Assembly (NCBI GenBank): GCA_022577435.1
Contig: JAKOON010000009.1
Span: forward strand, 11,616,911 to 11,680,910
Source of the DNA: Embiotoca jacksoni
Lineage: Eukaryota > Chordata > Actinopteri > Embiotocidae
Direction of reading: 5' to 3'
DNA: 64,000 bases
In this document: positions 25,511 through 37,380 of the stretch, piece by piece
Position numbering within the stretch: the stretch's first letter is position 1
Layout: each line of letters opens with the position of its first letter
Translations under genes and position numbers: made by a program
The notes under the pieces: generated by a model
What the model was told of the DNA's origin: nothing
The model's input: only the letters and a program-made list of their open reading frames with translations
Database searches by the model: none

Positions 25511-26630
25511 CCAGATGCCATTATATATATATTATTGCTAGAGGTTGCTTAACTTTAAAGCTTAACTATTGGCCATAATAAGCTGCTTTCACAAAAGACT
25601 TATGGGGTCTTTTTTTGGAGGTCAGTCTGTTGTCTTTCTGAGAAACATAAATCTATTCCTACCAATATTAATAAAGCTCCGGGGTATAGTTGTGCCTTTG
25701 CTGCCTCGCTTCAGTAACATGTTAATGTAACTGTTACAAATTCAGTAAACGGCCGTACAATAACTGCACATTTTTTGTCATTTTGCTAAAATCAAACTGC
25801 ACACACACACACATTATCTCTCAGATGATTTTGTGTCAAAATTACATTCAGCGGGGATTGCTAGGTTTCTTAATTTTTTTTTAATATTTGGCTAAAGCTT
25901 TAGCATACACAGTAGCTCCCCATGAATCCCCAAATTGCCTTCTTACATTTTATTCACATGTTAAATGCATGATGATACAAGTGTAATTTGTCAGTCAGCG
26001 GTAAGCTTATTTTTTTTCTCTTTGTACCCTGTTCATGTACGATAAGTATGTTTTGAGTCCAGGTCTGTAAAAGACGTGAAATGTATCCGTCTTCTCTGGT
26101 CACTCTTCCCCAGATGTTAACCCACTGTTTTAATACAGCAAACACTTGAAGCTGATTTCAAAGAGTTCTAAAACAACACTGCAGGATCTTCCATCAGCAC
26201 TAAGTTTGGTTGATTAATACTTCTGGGGTTTCCATCAAACAGTGGGTTACTTGAACATTTAGGCAGCCTATCAGTCACTTGGAAGGATCTTGCAAAACTC
26301 CCTCCAGTCTTGATTAATTTGATTAATTGATAACACAGCCGAGTTGCAGCTCACGACATAAGATTTATTCAACGCCAAGGTCGGACATATTATTGAAAAG
26401 TTGGAGCTAAAAAATGGCAGAGGGACATGTCGGTTTGTTTTGGCTCGGGAGTCTTGTTCCATTCTACAAAATGGGTTTGCAGACTACTGGTGTGGAGCCG
26501 CTCTCTTTTATTTGACTGTGTGCCTCACTGCGAGAAGGGGAAAAAATGGCTTTGTATAATCACCAAGCAGCCATATGACCTGAAAAAAAAGGAAAAAATG
26601 TTGGCAACTGTTTTTTGTGCAGAACATTAA
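25511..26630. other. Intergenic DNA, nothing recognised
   Basis: AT-rich with a short CA run at 25799-25812; no gene. Confidence 0.4.
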
Positions 26631-26870
26631 AAAGAGAGCAAGAGAGAGGGGGGGAAATGGGGGAGGGGGGGGGGAGCAGAGGGAGACATTTTTGACCACA
26701 ACTCATAAACCGCACTTTATTTAGACTGGCGTGCACCCATTATTTGTTCACAGGGGCTTTCAGTCAGTCTGAGGCAAATATGTTCCAGCATCTAGGGGGA
26801 GGGGGAGGGGGGAGGGGGATGATGGAGGAGAGAGAGCGAGCGAGCGAGAGAGAGAGAGAGAGAGGAGGTG
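26631..26870. repeat. Purine-rich low-complexity tracts (GA/GGGA)
   Basis: G- and GA-rich runs at 26632-26687 and 26797-26869 on the plus strand; several GGG/GGGG runs give G-quadruplex potential. Confidence 0.8.
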
Positions 26871-26879
26871 GGATGAACT

Positions 26880-27360
26880 CTTGCCAGGTGTCGGCCGTTG
26901 CCATGGCGTTCCATCAGGCGACTCCATCGCGGCTCGGCGAGCTCATCAGTGACTGAATGCCAATGGGAGGGCATTTGTGCTGTGAAGAAACTGAAAGTGG
27001 CTCTAAAGCACTGGGCTCCAACCAGTCCCCACCCACCCATCCCATCCACCCCACGGGAATGTATAGAATGTGACCTGTTTGTGTGATGCATGATTGGCAG
27101 CCAGAGTCTATATACAGTAAGGCGCTCGTTGAAGGCTTTCTCAGTTAAGTATGTCAACTCGCACGCTTTCTGTCACACATGACTGAAATAGGGCCTGATA
27201 ATTCCTGTTTGTAATGATTTGCTGGCGAGCAGAGTGATGTGCTGGATTTTTTTTTTTTAGGCTGCAGTCATGTGGTGCTTCACTTTTGCTTGACGCTGCA
27301 GCTGCCACGGCTGCAGCTGGATTAGGATATCATTTTCACATCGACAGAGATTTGCTTCAG
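26880..27360. promoter_or_regulatory. Candidate conserved non-coding element (unconfirmed)
   Basis: Unique blocks including TCATCAGTGACTGAATGCCAATGGGAGGGC and GGCCTGATAATTCCTGTTTGTAATGATTTGC, with no simple repeats. Position and homeodomain cores (TAATTCC, TAATGATT) suggest enhancer DNA. Confidence 0.3.
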
Positions 27361-27599
27361 ACACCAAATATCAGTGACATTTTGTCTTAGCCTCTCTCAT
27401 ACTGCTACGGTATGAATGGTGTACAGTATTATCCTCTCCCCTACCCAGGATTCCTCGCAGTGTTTCCGTGTTCATGAATATTATGCGGTATTGTTAGAAA
27501 TGTCACCATCATCATCATTGATACACAAAACAGCTCTCTCTCTATTCACCTATATTCCTGTTCAGCAGCAAATGTAGACTACATATTCACAAACTGAAT

Positions 27600-28070
27600 A
27601 GGCCTCGCTCGCTGCAACTCTTAGCAACTGTTGCTATGTGTAACATTGTTGAACTCCACCTCTCGCTCGCTCTTCAAATGCGAATGACTAATCCATCACG
27701 GAGCACGCTGAAAGCTCTTCGTAAGGCCCCTGGAGCCGCTTGACGCCCCCCTGTGACCCTCTCCTGGATGTTTCCTCATTACTTTATAATGTATTCACGC
27801 TTACGCTTCCATGGCGTTCGCCCTGGCCTCGTAATGGGAGGAAGCAGTGAGCGGTTCCAAGGCATACGAGCCCGGCACAATTTGCACTTCATTTTATTAA
27901 CAAAAAAACAGGCAGCCCAGCTTCTGGTGGTGCCCTGCCAAAGCTCACCAGGCTCCAGCGTGCACTGCCGACGAATTTCCTGCAATGTGACGACAGGATA
28001 GAGTCTCTCAGCATCAGTGGGGTACCTCCGCTGGTCCCCGGGAGATGCTGTCATTATGCGTGTTTGCAAT
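27600..28070. promoter_or_regulatory. Candidate conserved non-coding element (unconfirmed)
   Basis: Unique mixed-composition sequence with GCAACTCTTAGCAACTGTTGCTATG (RFX X-box-like inverted half sites GTTGCTATG / GTTGC) and CAATTTGCACTTCATTTTATTAAC. Open frames on both strands carry no recognisable domain. Confidence 0.3.
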
Positions 28071-28480
28071 CATGGGAGCTGAATACCTTGGCTGGAAGTG
28101 AGGGAGAGGACTGACGGAGGCAGAGGGAGAGGGGGAAGAAATTGAGAGAGGGAGAGAGAGAAAGAGAATGTTTCGGCTCCTCGACAGTGTTTTGAGCTTT
28201 CTGAAATGCATGTGCTATCATAGCAATGTTGTGTTTACCGCAGCAGGAGGCGAACACGGAGTCACAGAGGAGAGGCGCGGAAACGCCAGACACAGTAAAA
28301 TGAGCAAAATACATACATTAGGACTCTGTATTCACTACACACAAGCCGAGCAGAGGGGGGGAAACTCATTTCAATATAAATGGAAGATGAGCAGGGAATG
28401 TGTGTCTTTATATCAGCTTTTGAACATCTTTTTTCTATTTTTTTTTTTTTTTTATACTCTCGCCCCATGGAAATATCCAG
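28071..28480. other. Intergenic DNA, nothing recognised
   Basis: Includes GA-rich low complexity (28100-28170) and a T tract (28438-28453). Confidence 0.4.
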
Positions 28481-28484
28481 CAGA

Positions 28485-28800
28485 AGCCCTGAGACGAGTT
28501 TTGCTGGGAAGTCAGGATGTCAATGTTAATTTTCTTCCTGTTGCTAAGGAGACTCTCTCTCAGAGGCCCTGGTTCCCTCCCCCATGGTCACCGTGCTTTC
28601 AGTCAAAGAAGCCTTTCTGTTTCGAGTCTTCTCCGTCGTGCAATCAGACATTGAGGACCATCTCTGCGTCGGGGCTGCTCCACCGACCGGGAGACCCCAA
28701 CATCTGGCGGCTGTATTGATTTCCAGCGGGAGGGCAATGTGTCCCCGGTGAGCTATTCAGAGCAGCTACTTTAGCGCCGCAGCCAATCTTCTGCTGTGAT
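28485..28800. promoter_or_regulatory. Candidate conserved non-coding element (unconfirmed)
   Basis: Non-repetitive stretch with GTCAATGTTAATTTTCTTCCTGTTGC; part of a 183-codon open frame (28168-28719) that shows no protein-like features. Confidence 0.2.
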
Positions 28801-29039
28801 TGTCATGCTAGTGTTCTGGTGGCACAGTGTAGTAGCTGCTTGTCTTACACAGCAAGCACTTTAATATATCAATATCAACCCCGCCCTCCTCCACCCAACA
28901 CACACACACACACACACCTCCACCTCTCCACCTCCACCTGAGCCAGAGATTTAGCTGGAAGCCACAACAAGAAGAAATGTGAGAACAAGTCGCGAGGAAA
29001 GCATTGTAAACACTAAACATTTGAGTCTGTCAACGAAGT

Positions 29040-29330
29040 GGAAATCACTGACACAAATAGCTGTTGTGTGGCTCCCGGAGAGCCTTCCCTCTCCGTAGAC
29101 ACCTTTCCGACCGGCACGCTGTGCTGGTTATCAAGCAACACATCAGGAGTTTAGGTTTTGATGATATGCTGCATGGCTTGCGTGCACTGCCAGGCGTAAA
29201 TCCACTTTCACCTTCCTGAGCTCGTTCTCGTCCCACAATTGCGCAGAAACGCTCCGGTCATTCAATTACCACATCTCCAGGCTCTGCTATCATGTCCTCA
29301 GCTGCTTTGTTGGGAAAATATTTTCAAATT
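29040..29330. promoter_or_regulatory. Candidate conserved non-coding element (unconfirmed)
   Basis: Unique block with CTGTGCTGGTTATCAAGCAACACATCAGGAG and AATTACCACATCTCC; no repeats or coding signal. Confidence 0.25.
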
Positions 29331-29814
29331 TTTCGGCCTGTATCAATCAATTGCCGAAGAGGTATTGGGGTTGGAATAGTCAAGAAGCTTTGTGTTGTTC
29401 AAAGCTTTGATTTCTACCTGATGTAAACGTCTTGTAACAATATGTCAGTATTTAGTCCTGGTGAAAAGCTTTGTTCGTGTGCTCCTTGTAACATGTTCGG
29501 TGTGTAGGCTGTGATTTTTGAAAAATCGACACGTGTTTAAAATAAACACCAAAGAGAGCGAGCATTGTGTGGTGCATTTTATTCAGTTTCAAACAGCGAG
29601 ATACAGCCTGAATATTTCAATTGAATTTGACAGATTAAATTACATTGCAATTATTCAAGGAGTTTTCTGCAGTCACAATATAATTATTTTATTTTACACA
29701 ATTATCAATTTAGTTTAAGGCCAAATTTGGTGTAAATCTTAATATAGGAAAAGTATTATAATTTTAAACCTTAATTTCACACTCTGAATATGAGATAAAG
29801 GCAGATTATATAAT
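29331..29814. other. Intergenic DNA, nothing recognised
   Basis: AT-rich, no feature identified. Confidence 0.4.
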
Positions 29815-30060
29815 TCAATCTATAAAATGACAAAAGTTAGGGAAAAAATGTTCATCACAGTTTCTTGGAGGTAAAGGTGACAGCTTCAAGTGTTTGACTA
29901 ACAGTCCAAAGCTAAAATACATTCAATTTATAATCATGTAAAACAGAAAATACCAGTAAATCCTTGCTTTGGAAAGATATTTTGTCTTAGAAAATCGCTA
30001 AAATAATTGATTATCAATATTGATCCACAATAATTGTCTTTTTATCAACCAGTTTCTACT
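29815..30060. repeat. Dispersed teleost repeat, copy 2 (same family as 4800-5060)
   Basis: Contains AAAATGACAAAAGTTAGGG, GGTGACAGCTTCAAGTGTTTGACTAACAGTCCAAAG and ends AAAATAATTGATTATCAATATTGATCC. It shares word order with 4800-5060, supporting a true repeat family. Confidence 0.55.
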
Positions 30061-30289
30061 TGAGAACGACAAATCCAAAAGTTGTATTATACATGCAGAA
30101 CACATACAGAATGTCAGCTGCCTTTAACATGGAAATTGGCAGAACCATAAGACAAGATCTTCTGCTGATTTCTTCTAAGTGCATATATGCAGGCAAAAGA
30201 GTTGCTGGCAGAGGGCTAAATAGGGAAAAGACAAAAATGACAGGGATTTCACCACCGAATCCTTTTAGCAGGCCACTGACACATGAATG

Positions 30290-30910
30290 GGGGCAAAGAG
30301 AGAGAAAGGAGAGAAGAGAGAGCGAGGGAGGGAGGGAGGAGAGAAAAAAAAAAAGAGTAGACAACCAATTTGGGAGTAATGCAACTAAAAACTGACAAGT
30401 GTAATTTCATCCATCTGGGCCGATGTGTAAAAAGCGCTGCTCTGAACATTCCCCATGATTCCCCCTGATTGATCTTCCCCCGGTCTGAAACACCTATTAT
30501 TAGCCACGAGCCTAATAGCACCAGGATGGCTCAGCGCTCTCCCAGGGGCCAATTCTCCGGTCATCTGCCCCTCACTCACCACAGCTGTGGAAACCAACCA
30601 GGGAGAGGGTGGAGAGACAGGGGGAGGCGAGGAGGAGATGGAGCTGCCAAGAGGGGATGGAGGCGTACCTATTGGGTAGAGGAGGGGTGGGAGGGTGAGT
30701 GAAGGGAAAAAAGGGTGGGGGGAGGGGGGGCGAGAGGTTGAGGGGAAAGGGAGAGAGGGGAAGAGTGGGTATGAAGAGGGAGATAGCTTGGAGAGAAGGG
30801 GGACAAGATGGAGACTCGTGGCTGGACATGGATGAAGGCGGAGGGTGGGGGGGGGGGGACATAAGAGAAAGGTGGGCGTAAAGGGAAAAGCCAGGGAGGG
30901 AAACAAAGAG
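30290..30910. repeat. Long polypurine / G-rich tracts
   Basis: Purine runs at 30297-30358 and, much longer, 30600-30905, where the plus strand is almost entirely G and A with many GGGG-GGGGGG runs (for example 30717-30729 and 30847-30858). Prone to triplex or G-quadruplex folding. The Pro/Ser-rich minus-strand frames over it are low-complexity artefacts. Confidence 0.85.
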
Positions 30911-31049
30911 AGAAAAAGTTATTTACAAGCATTTATCTTCTCCAAAAAAATCAATGTTACTCGAGTGTTGAAATTAAAAACATCACGCAGTATATGTACT
31001 TGCTTAATGCTTATTTTAATTATTCAGATACAAAATAAAAAAGTCTGTG

Positions 31050-31270
31050 ATAATGATGCCTGGCTCGTGTTCACCTTTCAACTTCCCCAGGTGAGGAAGC
31101 TGCACTCACATCATAATGCCAGCCATAAAAATTAGCTTGACAGAAGGCACAATTATCTATTTTAAATTGAATTAAAACTCCGGTGGTGTGGTTTCAGGTA
31201 TTTTAATGCTTTGATTTTTGGCTCACTATATTGTGGCCTTTTCCCATTAACTTTCTTTCATTTAGCCAAT
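31050..31270. promoter_or_regulatory. Candidate conserved non-coding element (unconfirmed)
   Basis: GATAATGATGCCTGGCTCG, CCATAAAAATTAGCTTGACAG and AAGGCACAATTATCTATTTTAAATTG form a unique, homeodomain-core-rich block. Confidence 0.35.
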
Positions 31271-31725
31271 TTTAAATCACCTCAAACAGTAATAATTCAT
31301 CATGTATTATTGCTGTTTTAATACAAATGCCTTTTTTTAACATTTAAAAGCCCTAAAAGCATTTAATATATCTCTTAATACACAATATCACCAGAGTATT
31401 TATGTCTTTATATTAAAGTGTAACTTCTTCTGTTAACCCCTAAAGTGGAAAACAGAAGAATGACCTCAATAAAATAGGAAAAGTTAGAACTGTACCTCTT
31501 TGTACATGAATAACACTTAGAATAAAGACATTTGTTTTATCAGCATTTAATAAATGTTAATTTACTAATAAATGCTGAACATGGAGACTTAAATGAAATG
31601 AAATCATGATAGTGTCACATATTTCACGGCCTGAAATTTCTCTCTTGGATTCACTGAAAAATAGTCAAGATTGAAAAACTTGGAATAAATGGGGCAAATC
31701 TTCAATAATGATAAAAGTCAGTGTT
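31271..31725. other. AT-rich intergenic DNA
   Basis: No feature identified beyond AT-richness. Confidence 0.4.
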
Positions 31726-31729
31726 CATG

Positions 31730-32280
31730 GTCCCAAAGCCCGAGCTGCCGTGATGATGCCCCAAGGTTCAATGTCAGCAATAAGAAAGTTTGCAGCATAA
31801 AGCTGAATGAGAAGCACTGATTACCGTCTGGCCCTTTTCGGGTGATTTTTTTTTTTTTTGCGATGGATTAAGGTCAGAAGTCGTCTGTTAATCGCCCCTT
31901 CAGTCTCTTTGATTGAGTGAGCCCTCAGGTGAGGCGTAATGCATTTTCAAGGGCAATGATGACCATAATTGGCTACCTTCACTTTACCAAAATGGACAAA
32001 GTCCTAAAAATGTCTCCACTCAAATCTGACAGTTCAGAGCAAATGAAAATAAAGGGTGGTCTAAGGGTTTTCCAGGCAACGAATTAATTGCTGTTATCTG
32101 ATGAGGCTGGCTGCAGACACGAGCCTCCTGGCCAAATCATTAAGTTGATCTGTGATCCGAGGTTTGTTAACTCAGGGGACCCGGACTGTCTTGCACACAA
32201 GGATTTCACAGCAGTCGAGTGATTCTGTTAGAAAGCTGGTAACTTAATTAGGAATTTGATATGGTTTCACTCCTTTTGAT
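31730..32280. promoter_or_regulatory. Candidate conserved non-coding element, strong texture
   Basis: A 500-bp run of unique sequence with TGACCATAATTGGCTACC (31960s), CAACGAATTAATTGCTGTTATC (32080s), GGCCAAATCATTAAGTTGATC and AACTTAATTAGG. The density of TAATT/ATTA cores and the lack of repeats make this one of the best enhancer candidates 8 kb upstream of dlx6a. Not verified by alignment. Confidence 0.4.
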
Positions 32281-33829
32281 TCATAAAAACAGCCCTTTTT
32301 ATTTTCAGTAATTTTCCCGTTTGTCTTGATGCTGCAAATCTGAGCATTGTTTATTGTGAGCGTTTGAAAGAAGGATGATTATTTTATTGTCATCTTGGGA
32401 ATCACAATTATGTGAAGGAGTTTAAAAGTGTTTATGTGGTGTTCACTGACTTTATGCTCATTTTTTAACCATACAACATTTTCTGTATTTTTTATTATGT
32501 TTTTTGAGTATTTCTTTTAATTTTTTGTATTCTATATTTTAGGATTTTTACAGATTATCTGTAGTGTAATCCCATACACACTTAAACACAAACAATTATT
32601 AAAGGTGATTAATAGCAACAGCAGAAGAACCAAAATATACACCAAAAGCCTTATAATAATATATATGATTTGATTAGTTTTGATTACATATGTTAAAAAT
32701 ATGTAAATACAGGTTTCTGAATAAATGAATCCAAAACTGAATCTTTGTCAAACTTTCCGATTTGAGATTATTTTGCAGGTTAAAATTAAATTGTACAATA
32801 CAGGAAACATGTTTACTGTTTCCATAAAAGTGTCATTTGTTTGTAACCGATAATTTATGAAGTCTTTGCACCTTCTCCAGACAAGTGTCATCTTTTAAAG
32901 AGGACAGCCTCTTCCTCCCAGGAACATATTTCAAGACTCAGAGTTTGAACTTGAATACAGCAGGTTTGGCAAAAATGTAATTTTCTCGCTTAATTCACAG
33001 TTATTCTGCAAGCACAAGACCTAAACCAAAACCCGGCCTGATTTGAAGAAGTCCGGTTTCAGGTAGGAGTGTCTCAAGGTGTGGCAGGCAAAGGTGTGCC
33101 GCTATCACCTGACAAACTCCTGCAACACAGCATGAGAACCAGAGCGGCATCTGAGAATGGGACAGGCACACACTCCATTTCACCAGGTGTGACTCCTTTT
33201 CTCTTCACTTCTCTTCCACTTCACTTCACAGTGTGCTCTTAAATTTCAAGCTCTTTTATTTTGCATTCAGTGGCCGCTATTGTGTGCAGCCCTTCCTCCA
33301 GCTTCAACTTCGCTGTTCCAACTTCCTCCATTCAATTCTACATGCAAGCCAGAACTTTCCTGTTTGAGCTCACAATACTTTGTTATCGGTTACTGTTGTG
33401 TGCATGGAGAATATGTGTGAGGATAGCTCTGCAAGGCATTCCCACCATCAGGAGTTTTCCATCGTTTACATATTTAAAGCAAAATTTAAAACTTTTATGT
33501 CAGTACATCATTTTTTTCATCTCACCTTAAAGCATCTCTTTTTTTTTTCTTTTTTTTTTCCTCTTTTTTGACATCTGATTGAGATTTTTAAATCTCAATA
33601 GTGGCTTTATTTATCCTGTATATACTGTCAATTTTATCCCACAGTCATTATTGTCCTGCAAAGATCCCACCTCACATGTTTACTCAGGCCTGCCTCCTGT
33701 GGCTGGGTGCACATCTGTAATAGGCCTTTTGGCTCTATTCTAACAACAAGGGTGCGATATTTTGTCTTTAACATTTCAGAATATGTGTTATGATACACAA
33801 CTGCGTTGAATTTCTGTCAGTTCCTTTGT
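32281..33829. other. AT-rich intergenic DNA with a small hairpin and T tracts
   Basis: Contains T-rich runs (33538-33569) and a 10-bp-arm inverted repeat ATTGAGATTT/AAATCTCAAT at 33578-33599. No gene recognised. Confidence 0.4.
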
Positions 33830-34110
33830 CCCTTGCATCTGGAGATTAGGTTGCTTCCACACCTCATGAAGAATCCAGCCATTGTTGATTGCCGCTAATT
33901 CCCGCACGACAATATTCCTGTGATAATGATGCCATTAAAAGCCTATTATTATATTACATTGTTCCTATAAGGAATGACAGACAATTATAGCGAGACAGTG
34001 TCCTCCTGTAATTCATGATATCAATTCTTGAGGGTTCACATATAATCCAGGTTTCGGGTGACATTTCTCCATCTAGCAGGCTCCTGTGCCACATGTGGCG
34101 CGCACTGGTG
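33830..34110. promoter_or_regulatory. Candidate conserved non-coding element
   Basis: Contains GATTGCCGCTAATTCCCGCACG, GTGATAATGATGCCATTAAAAGCC, AGACAATTATAGCG and CTGTAATTCATGATATCAATTC. Homeodomain-core-rich unique DNA about 6 kb upstream of dlx6a. Confidence 0.4.
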
Positions 34111-34367
34111 GCGCGCCCAGCGTCTGTGGGGGTTTTAAAAGCACCTGCCTGCTCGGACACAGACAGACACACACACCACACACACACACACCCATACACC
34201 CATACATCCTCCTACTGCTGGCCTTGCCAATGAATGTGTCTGGAGTCACTGATAAATAATCATCAAATCACACACACAAAAATATGACCAGGACGTTTAA
34301 AAATAGCCCTCATCCTGAAACTGATCGATATTGCAACATTCAGTCTTTATAATATTTTCTTTCCTCG

Positions 34368-34372
<5 letters not shown>

Positions 34373-34406
<34 letters not shown>
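34373..34406. repeat. Poly(A) tract
   Basis: 34 uninterrupted A residues. Confidence 0.95.
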
Positions 34407-34408
<2 letters not shown>

Positions 34409-35640
34409 ACGATTAGGCGCAGTGTAATGCTACATACAAGATTTCAACTTTACACGAACTGGAGATGTGATTAATGTGATAATTATGATGATGATGATTG
34501 TGGCGATAATGGCAGCAGCAGCAAACAACAGCAACAACTTAAGAAAAAATAATAATAGCCCAGTAATAATATTCATATCAGCAATAATAACATATAATGT
34601 GACTTGCACAAAAAAATGCTTGGAAATTACGAATAAAAATATAATAAAATTTTAAATTCAATTATTGCGCAATTGAATTTATGACACGGGAGTTTACGTC
34701 TAAATTCTGATCAAACTATTCGCTCCTTAATAATCAGCGTTTCCTTTCTGTGACAGTTTCCTGTTCATTTGTGCCTAATAGTTAAACATTTCAGGAGTTT
34801 GCTTAATGCTCCTCGTTGTCAAGTATTCGCTCCTAATTTCTATCTTTCTTTTTTTTTCCTCTGTCACGACAGATGAAAAGGCGCTCTAATTATTCCAGGA
34901 GGTTGGGAAATAAATGATTGTCTTTGAAGTAGGCCCGGGCCTGGGACTACATTAGAAGCCAAGCATGTGATTTGCAACTGTTGAAGTAAAACCTTCACTC
35001 TGCTGTATGAAAAAAAGAAAAAAAAAAAAAAAACGGGAAAATGAGGAGGGTGGATTCTCGGCAAAAGAAAATGGTATCTTTGTTTGCTCCCTTTTGTTTA
35101 CTAGGGGATTCTTTCTCATTTCCCCTCCTTTTTTTTCATTTTTACTAATTCATTTCAATGGCTTTCAAACTGGAAAATGGAAATGTTGCTCCTGCCCTCT
35201 ATTTCGGCGGCAGCGTCCTGGCAACAGAGCAATTTTCTATCATCAAGGATAAACGGCATCGAACAGTACATTCTGATAAAAAAAAAAGAAAAAGAAAAAA
35301 AAAAAGCCCATGATTGCTGGCCTTCCTGTCTGTCATCTACAGACCAAATCCTCTCCTTCAAGACCGACCACTGTGCTGTCAGACCTAATAATGTCGCGTA
35401 TTAAGTCGAGAGAGGAAAAAAGGGGGACTGCTGTACCCCCGGCTCACTATTCTTATTTGTCACCAACAAAAAATTCAGATCAACTTTTTGTATGTAGCTC
35501 CTTTGTTATTGACTTGGTGCACACGATCACGGAGTTAGGTGTGCCCGCCGGGTTATATCCATGTGCTGAGCGCAACCAACTCTATAAAAACTGCATTATT
35601 GTTGATGCACGGCCACAACAAATGTCCCAAACATCCATCT
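34407..35640. other. Intergenic DNA; possible regulatory patches, nothing coding
   Basis: Contains AT-rich ATA/AAT runs (34480-34650) and A- or T-rich runs. Unique patches such as GCGCTCTAATTATTCCAGGAGG (34880) may belong to conserved regulatory DNA, but boundaries cannot be set. Confidence 0.35.
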
Positions 35641-35649
35641 TCCGCCTTA

Positions 35650-36340
35650 TTTATTTTTCCTTTCATTGCCTTATTATCTTAAAAGAATAATATGGCCAGA
35701 AATCTAATGGCATTGTGGCAATTCTCCTTAATATTCCACAGTTACATCTCACGAAATGACTTTCGCGTTTATTTCGGTTTTTTTTTTCTGCTTTTCGGAA
35801 ACAAAAGACAAAAATATAAACACTGGTGCAGGAAACCGCGCAAGGCAATCACTCAGGTGGACCTGAACATGCGGCGAAGGAAGGCGACAAGAGAAACAAG
35901 CAGTCTTAATTAGGACACGGGCCCTGAGTGGGACCAGTGCAGCTTCAGCCGTGCCAAATTAAATCCATTAGTCTGTGAGAGGCTGTGAAGACTCAGCGGT
36001 GCGGGCTTGTGCTTATTTGTGGACATTTAGCTCCACTACACCAGCACACTACACACCGGGTCCATCTGAAGGCCCTCGCCTGCACCTGGGGCCATGCATA
36101 TGCCAATTTTGCTATTTACTCGAGAGATAATGTAATCCTAATTTATGATGCAAAATTTATTGCAAACAGTCGTCTGCCCGGGATCGCGTGGTTTTCTTTA
36201 TGACAAAACCGCACTAATTTTTCTTGGTGTAGTTGCGCGCTTTTACAAAACACATCAAAGCTCTGCATAAGTGGCTTTGCATTAGTACGCTGTGCGCAAT
36301 TTATGTGCGTAAAAGCGTCGTGCCGCCATTTGGGCACGGG
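35650..36340. promoter_or_regulatory. Candidate conserved non-coding region
   Basis: Long unique stretch with CCTTATTATCTTAAAAGAATAATATGG, GTCTTAATTAGGACACG, GCCAAATTAAATCCATTAG and GGCCATGCATATGCCAATTTTGC (octamer-like ATGCATATGC). Both strands have short open frames without domains. Confidence 0.35.
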
Positions 36341-36876
36341 TGAATTCTACTGGAGCATAACAGGCTGATCGGTGATCATTTTAGGCTGATGTGTGCGTGA
36401 GCGCGCGTGTGTGTGTGTGTGTGTGTGTGTGAGGAGTTTGCTCCACTGAATCTAGATACAATGAACCACGTTATACTGACAGCTGTGTGTGGTATGCATC
36501 TGCGCTTCCCCTTCGCCACTTCCCGCCCTTCACACGGCAGAGATGGAGAGCAGTCGACGCCTGGCTGTCTGTGAAGCGCCAGTGGCTTTGCGCTGTGGAG
36601 AAGGGAGACATGTTGTTTAAGTGCCTCCCGGTCTCCGTCTGCAGTGACATGCCTCGGCGTCCCCAACCGCCCGGTCCTCGCGAAGCCAAGGAGGTGGCTT
36701 TCCATGCGAGCTAGTCAATAGCTGTTAGCGGGACCGACCGCAAACACCCAGCCTCTCATTACAGTTATGACCTGTGTAGTGCTGGAACTCTGCGTTAACG
36801 CTCAGATATGATTAACACATGTGGCCAGAGAGACAAAAAAAAATACATGCGGTGGTAAAAAACACCCAGTGACACA

Positions 36877-36914
<38 letters not shown>

Positions 36915-37139
36915 ACACGGAGGGAACAAGTCACTTTTTATATCTTTATGGGCACAGAGTGTGTGCATTAATCTACCACGTGCTATGTGCCGTTATGTCA
37001 CCTTATCCATGCGCGTACTGATACTACCAATTCAGGTTAAGATGCATATCCCAGAAACTGTGTTAACCACAACAAAACGTCAAGTTACACCACTTAATAC
37101 AGTGTAAAATATTCTCACTTTTCATGTATCCTTTCCCGG
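36341..37139. other. Intergenic DNA with (GT)n and (GA)n tracts
   Basis: A GT run at 36407-36431 and a GA run at 36882-36911; otherwise unique sequence without recognised gene. Confidence 0.45.
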
Positions 37140-37380
37140 GCAATGGATGGCGGGGGAATCCCAGGCCTGATAAAGACCCAGCGGTTGGATATTGGAGTGA
37201 TTTTAGAGAGTCATTCATCAGCGTTTATAAGACAGCTGGAAATAAAGACCACTTCTGTTAAACCACCACGGCCATTGATTGTGCTGAAGGTCAATCATCT
37301 ACTTAGGGACAAAGTGATTTCTAGATTTGCAGCTGAACGCTGTTCATTTTGTGATTGACATTTTGACTAGCTGAAATATA
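37140..37380. promoter_or_regulatory. Candidate conserved non-coding element
   Basis: Contains CTGATAAAGACCC, CATTCATCAGCGTTTATAAGACAGCTGGAAATAAAGACC and CCATTGATTGTGCTGAAGGTCAATCATC (paired PBX/HOX-like TGATTG/CAATCA words). Unique and repeat-free, 3 kb upstream of dlx6a. Confidence 0.4.

Noticed and set aside
28168..28719. 183-codon plus-strand frame
   Set aside because: Crosses a T tract (Phe run) and random-looking sequence; no domain, no splice partners, and codon content unlike the real exons nearby.
30385..30906. 173-codon Pro/Ser-rich frame on the minus strand
   Set aside because: Translation of the polypurine tract; several frames open at once and no homology.
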